Below are positions 60,532-64,000 of a DNA stretch of 64,000 nt, one piece after another. The position numbers and the translations under genes were made by a program. This DNA is from Roseobacter insulae. GTDB taxonomy: Bacteria > Pseudomonadota > Alphaproteobacteria > Rhodobacterales > Rhodobacteraceae. The stretch lies in NCBI RefSeq assembly GCF_019375555.1, contig NZ_JAHXDN010000002.1, forward strand, positions 62,001 through 126,000. Direction: 5' to 3'. Position 1 is the stretch's first letter. Every line of letters begins with the position of its first letter. The notes beneath the pieces were generated by a model. The model had not been told where the DNA came from. It ran no database searches and worked only from the letters and a program-made list of their open reading frames with translations.

Positions 60532-61239
60532 TCGAACCAGTCCCAACCGAGTATTCCTGTCAGTGCGATGATGCTGAAGGTTAGCCCGAATGCGCGGATC
60601 AGCTGATAGGGCGACCCAAATCCACGAATGTTCGCCGATAGGTACGACGCAGCCCGTCCAGCATCGCATGAGTGACGCCTTGGTTGTTTAGGAAACCACA
60701 GTTCAGGTTAACAATGACTTCGACATCTGGAAGCAAATGACCCGTGATTACATATGTGAAGGGTGCCCGTTACCTCGTCCGAAAACGTACCAGAACACGC
60801 CGCTGCAATTCATTTCGACGCCCGAAACCACTGTTAAGATCGGGTGCCTCACTCGCAGTTTTGATGGGCTCGTACAGATCAATTGGTTCAAGCTTTTTGG
60901 AGCGCTTTTTTACTATGGCGATTTGGCGCGAAACAGACCCCACTCGTGCCGCGGCCATCCCACGCCGCAGGAATTTGTAAGATAATCCGACGGGAATCCA
61001 AGGATCATAGGGCCAGAAACCAACCGACGGATTCTTCCAAAGACTGGAGGGAAGGCAGGTCTCAGGTCATCCGGTCAAGCAATGAGGTGGTCTTCGCGAT
61101 GTGGGGTCGTACCGCAGCAGCAGAGCCGAAGATGAATGGCAGGGATGGGTCGAAAGTGGCAATACGCCTCTTTGGAGCTAGCCCCGTGAGAGGTCTGCTT
61201 GACGCCCGCACGAGTATGAAATACTACCAAAATCATTGA
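60532..61239. other. IS-scarred intergenic region
   Basis: No intact gene seen. At 60922-60983 a plus-strand piece reads RNRPHSCRGHPTPQEFVR before a stop, the C-terminal end of an IS3 orfB (RPHS...PTPQEF). It shares 21 identical bases with the same end of remnant B at 58572-58592, in opposite orientation. The rest (60532-60921 and 60984-61239) has no family I recognise. Confidence 0.6.
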
Positions 61240-61313
<74 letters not shown>

Positions 61314-61656
61314 GAAATGGCATCATTTTCGCGAAAAAGTCTCTAAAAATTGGCACTTATATCTGTTTTTATTGCCTTTTATCCATGATTTGTTGCGGGA
61401 TCACTAAACAAATCCCGCAACACGTCTTCAGTTAAATTCCGCAACGTAGATGTGTATTTTCGGACCAGGACTGGTGGATTCAGCCTGAATTTAGAGCGCC
61501 GAAAACGATCTCACTTGGACCCGCTGAAAGACGGATTTCGGCGGAGATTTACCGACAGAACTTGGCTTGCTGAATTGACGCTGTAGGCAGTTTGCCGCTG
61601 CCCTCAGAATAGTTGGAACACGCTTGGACTCTGCAAAACAGTTTTGTGTGTCGTAC
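61314..61656. other. AT-richer region after the tRNA, no gene supported
   Basis: Lower GC than the chromosome. Short frames on both strands show no family pattern or ribosome site. It is the left part of the stretch enclosed by the tRNA-Gly 3'-end repeats. Confidence 0.5.
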
Positions 61657-62022
61657 TTACTCAGCGTCTTTTTTCTGCCCTTGCTCTTGACCAACAGAAG
61701 ACTCACTGCCCGTCAGATCGGCTTGTTCACCTTCAGAACGGTTTGTCTCTAACCGCGTGATCGAGGCAAATAGGTGTGTTGCATGCGACTGTTGACGAAA
61801 AGGTTGATCAACCAAAATGACGTTGAAAAAAGTACAATTGATGAATTGGCACTTGTGCGCAGTTGGAACGAAGTTCCCGATTTCCGATAAATCATCATTG
61901 ATGTGAATTACAATCGGAACCGGAACACCGGCAATGTCACATTTTTCGATTTGGCTGTCGAAAAGACCTATCACACCCGGCCCTTCAATCGTGCAATTTC
62001 GAAAAACGACACGCGACCTCAC
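61657..62022 (-). CDS. Hypothetical protein with an NCTIEGPG-type repeat region
   Basis: 121 residues from GTG 62022, but the frame is open upstream to 62097 without a good start. The pattern VVFRNCTIEGPGVIGLFDSQ, IEKCDIAG, and later KCQFINCTFFNVILV recalls small beta-helix-like membrane-associated proteins of unknown function that follow a helical N-terminal part. The tail is Glu/Gln-rich (EQADLTGSESSVGQEQGQKK). The membrane gene just upstream may be its separated N-terminal part. Low GC versus neighbours suggests transfer. Confidence 0.5.
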   Translation of the reverse strand: MRSRVVFRNCTIEGPGVIGLFDSQIEKCDIAGVPVPIVIHINDDLSEIGNFVPTAHKCQFINCTFFNVILVDQPFRQQSHATHLFASITRLETNRSEGEQADLTGSESSVGQEQGQKKDAE

Positions 62023-62135
62023 ATGGTCCTTACCGAATATCTCAGCTACGGTATGAGTACCCCGTCGATGACCGAAAACGGAGAGTTTTGGGCATCATTC
62101 CATTTGATTCCCTGTGCAAGGTCTTTCGACGCGCT

Positions 62136-62405
62136 CTATTTGTGTCTTAGGTTTGCTATGAAAGAAGCAGAACCGGGAAGACCAAACGCCCCTAGCAAAC
62201 CAAAGAACACGTAAACCGGCCATCCTTGTTCTGCAAGTATCGGCATTTTTGATGCAACGAACCCGAAGACGCCCGAAGCCACAAGCACTGGCAATATTGA
62301 AGCCACGAGCACTGGCAATATTTTTGTCCATAGCTGGTGGACAAGTATCGCAGGTGCACTCCAAGGTTCGCTTGTTTTGATGTTTCTATCAACGTTTCTT
62401 AGCAT
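62136..62405 (-). CDS. Small two-helix membrane protein (islet)
   Basis: 89 residues. Helices: LWTKILPVLVASILPVLVAS and GWPVYVFFGLLGAFGLPGSA. The LPVLVAS pair is encoded by a 24-base tandem duplication (62275-62322). No family is recognised. It precedes the NCTIEGPG protein on the same strand by 114 bases; the two may be one decayed gene. Confidence 0.5.
   Translation of the reverse strand: MLRNVDRNIKTSEPWSAPAILVHQLWTKILPVLVASILPVLVASGVFGFVASKMPILAEQGWPVYVFFGLLGAFGLPGSASFIANLRHK
62275..62322. repeat. 24-base tandem duplication in the membrane-protein gene
   Basis: Two adjacent 24-base units (62275-62298 and 62299-62322) differ at one position. They encode the repeated ILPVLVAS segment of the small membrane protein and look like a recent slippage duplication. 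Confidence 0.85.
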
Positions 62406-62544
62406 TTTAGGAGCATCTCACGGCCTCTAGCGAGGGTCGCGCAGCGACATGTGGAAGGTTAGGTTAACAATCCCGCAACTTTCAAAAAGCCAGATCTAAT
62501 TAAGAATCTGAAATATAATGAAAAAAGAGCTCATGTGGTTCGGT

Positions 62545-62567
62545 TTCGAAACTCACCGCCCGCTCCA
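62545..62567 (+). repeat. tRNA 3'-end repeat, right copy (attR-like)
   Basis: TTCGAAACTCA then CCGCCCGCTCCA, an imperfect copy of the tRNA-Gly 3' end 1254 bases away. The interval is AT-richer and holds the two small minus-strand genes, so it may be what remains of a tRNA-integrated island. Confidence 0.6.
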
Positions 62568-62847
62568 ACAACTGTTTCCGTCCTAACTGACTGACGATGC
62601 GACTGGTTTCAGCGTCTGGTATCTGGGGCGACGCTCGCCCTTGCGGCAGGTGCCTTCCGCATATTCTTCCGCCCGGCGATATGGCTGCGACCACCCCTTG
62701 AGGGTGCCCGATCACGGGTTTCAGCTGTTTGGTACTGTGTTGTAGGGTCGCGGCATTTTGACCCCCTTTGCATTGGCCGGGTGGCTGGACGCCTTGACCC
62801 CCGGCACGTGGCCCGCCATGACAGGGGGAGACGACGAAGGAAATACT

Positions 62848-64000
62848 ATGGCAGGGTCAAAGCCTCCGGTACCCGCGGCACCGGGAAAAACAGATGAACG
62901 CGAAAAGTCGCGACGCTTGGGAGCCTTGGGTGCGCTGATCCCTTTCGTCTGGCCCTATCGCGGACTGATGTTCGCAGCGATTGCGGCGCTCGTGTCTACG
63001 GCGTTGATTTCGCTGACATTGCCCTTGGCCGTGCGGCGCGTGGTAGATAACTTCGACACCGAAAATGCCCATATCCTCGATCAGTATTTCGCGGCGGCAC
63101 TGGGCATCGCCGGGTTGCTGGCGATTGGAACGGGACTGAGATACGCGCTGGTCACCCGGCTGGGAGAACGCGTGGTCGTCGACATTCGCAAGGCCGTGTT
63201 CGACCGCGTCATCGGCATGAGCCCTTCCTTCTATGAACAGGTCATGACCGGCGAGGTGCTCAGCCGCATCACCACGGACACAACCCTGATCCTGTCGGTG
63301 ATCGGGTCGTCTGTGTCGATTGCCCTGCGGAACCTGTTGATTTTTATCGGTGGCCTGATCCTGATGCTGCTGACGTCGGCGAAACTCACCGGGTTGGTGC
63401 TGCTGATCGTGCCTGCTGTGATAGTTCCGATTCTCGTCCTCGGTCGGCGCTTGCGCGTGCTGAGCCGGGAAAGCCAGGATTGGATCGCAGCCTCTTCCGG
63501 GAACGCATCGGAAACGCTTGGTGCGGTGCAGACCGTGCAGGCCTTCACACATGAGGCCGCCAGCCGTCGTCAGTTCTCGGAGGTTACCGAACTGTCCTAC
63601 GACGCGGCGAAGCGCCGGGTCTTCACGCGGGCCGTCATGACGGTGATCGTGATCTTTCTGGTCTTTGCAGGCATCGTCGGCGTTCTGTGGATCGGCGCGC
63701 GGGACGTGCGTGCGGGCGACATGTCGCAGGGGGCACTTGTCCAGTTCGTTATCTATGCGGTTATGGTCGCCGGCGGTGTCGCTGCACTGTCCGAGATATG
63801 GGGAGAGCTTCAGCGCGCGGCCGGTGCAACGGAACGTCTGGTCGAATTATTGCATACCAGGGACACCGTGCAGGACGCAGAGATCACGCAAGCACTGCCG
63901 CAACCGGTGACGGGGCGGATCGCCTTCGAGGACGTGACATTTGCCTATCCGGCGCGTCCAAACACCATGGCGCTGGACGGTGTGAGCCTGCAAATCGAGC
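62848..64000 (+). CDS. ABC transporter, fused permease-ATPase (partial, right edge)
   Basis: 384 codons are visible before the window ends. AAGGAAA precedes the ATG at 62848. An exporter-type transmembrane domain fills ~25-330 (IPFVWPYRGLMFAAIAALVS, ERVVVDIRKAVFDRVIGMSP, SFYEQVMTGEVLSRITTDTT, ETLGAVQTVQAFTHEAASRR). The nucleotide-binding domain begins at ~350 with RIAFEDVTFAYPARPNTMAL and VSLQIE; Walker A lies beyond the edge. MsbA/lipid-A-exporter type (homodimer). Substrate unknown. Confidence 0.92.
   Translation, partial: MAGSKPPVPAAPGKTDEREKSRRLGALGALIPFVWPYRGLMFAAIAALVSTALISLTLPLAVRRVVDNFDTENAHILDQYFAAALGIAGLLAIGTGLRYALVTRLGERVVVDIRKAVFDRVIGMSPSFYEQVMTGEVLSRITTDTTLILSVIGSSVSIALRNLLIFIGGLILMLLTSAKLTGLVLLIVPAVIVPILVLGRRLRVLSRESQDWIAASSGNASETLGAVQTVQAFTHEAASRRQFSEVTELSYDAAKRRVFTRAVMTVIVIFLVFAGIVGVLWIGARDVRAGDMSQGALVQFVIYAVMVAGGVAALSEIWGELQRAAGATERLVELLHTRDTVQDAEITQALPQPVTGRIAFEDVTFAYPARPNTMALDGVSLQIE

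Noticed and set aside
60737..60985. 82-codon frame before tRNA-Gly
   Set aside because: Only its last ~18 codons match anything, an IS3 orfB end, and the upstream part has no pattern or ribosome site.
61491..61706. 71-codon minus-strand frame
   Set aside because: No family, overlaps the end of the islet protein gene, and has no ribosome site.

Overview
The window looks like chromosome of an alphaproteobacterium, most likely a Rhodobacteraceae/Roseobacter-type marine heterotroph. The reasons are the high GC, the dense ATGA/GTGA-overlapping operons, and family content such as the MocR regulator, a ccoNOQP cluster with ccoI and ccoS, CreA, a 24-residue membrane peptide, a ChrR-like ECF pair and DUF4331. 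This is inference from gene content; no rRNA is present.

Left part (1-22.5 kb). A pyridoxamine-phosphate-oxidase-like gene diverges from a MocR regulator. Next comes an apparent ECF regulon: a fasciclin protein, a cytochrome b561 / MsrP-like molybdoenzyme pair, a small membrane protein, an ECF sigma factor and its ChrR-cupin anti-sigma. Four promoter-like boxes with identical geometry (7-base -35, 16-base spacer, CGTN) lie in front of these genes. A nearly complete type II secretion system follows as two divergent operons, gspL-M-E-F-(lipoprotein)-J-K and gspG-H-I-C-D. The second runs without gaps into another ECF sigma factor, its RskA-type anti-sigma and a DUF4198 protein. A prepilin peptidase, a DUF4331 exoprotein and a tiny lipoprotein sit beside the system.

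Middle (22.5-37.7 kb). This is a mixed set of stress and envelope genes: DUF4142, cupredoxin, AraC, AhpD-like, LysR/GST/NTF2/tautomerase, aldo-keto reductase, a degenerate receiver, a Crp/Fnr regulator, DUF2254, AI-2E exporter, a microprotein plus CreA, PRC-barrel, SpoIIAA-like, topoisomerase IB, a MscS channel and an NsrR/Rrf2-type regulator.

38-46 kb. One tightly overlapping minus-strand operon joins nitric-oxide-type genes (group III truncated haemoglobin, a four-helix membrane protein, DUF2189, DUF1971) to a complete cbb3 oxidase set (ccoNOQP, a 55-residue membrane peptide where ccoH should be, ccoI, ccoS). A shared palindrome, AATTGGTA-N7-TAC, occurs in front of the haemoglobin gene and in front of the Rrf2 gene, which suggests one NO-sensing circuit. 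A decayed formate/nitrite transporter lies between the operon and the regulator.

Right part (46-64 kb). A haloalkane dehalogenase remnant, an SDR and an alkylsulfatase-like MBL enzyme precede a two-partner secretion locus: a TolB/TPR signalling protein, a 1.24-kDa-residue-scale TpsA, TpsB and a trypsin-like lipoprotein. Degenerate IS3 and IS1182 copies follow, then tRNA-Gly(TCC) with an imperfect copy of its 3' end 1.25 kb downstream enclosing AT-richer small genes. An ABC exporter runs off the right edge.
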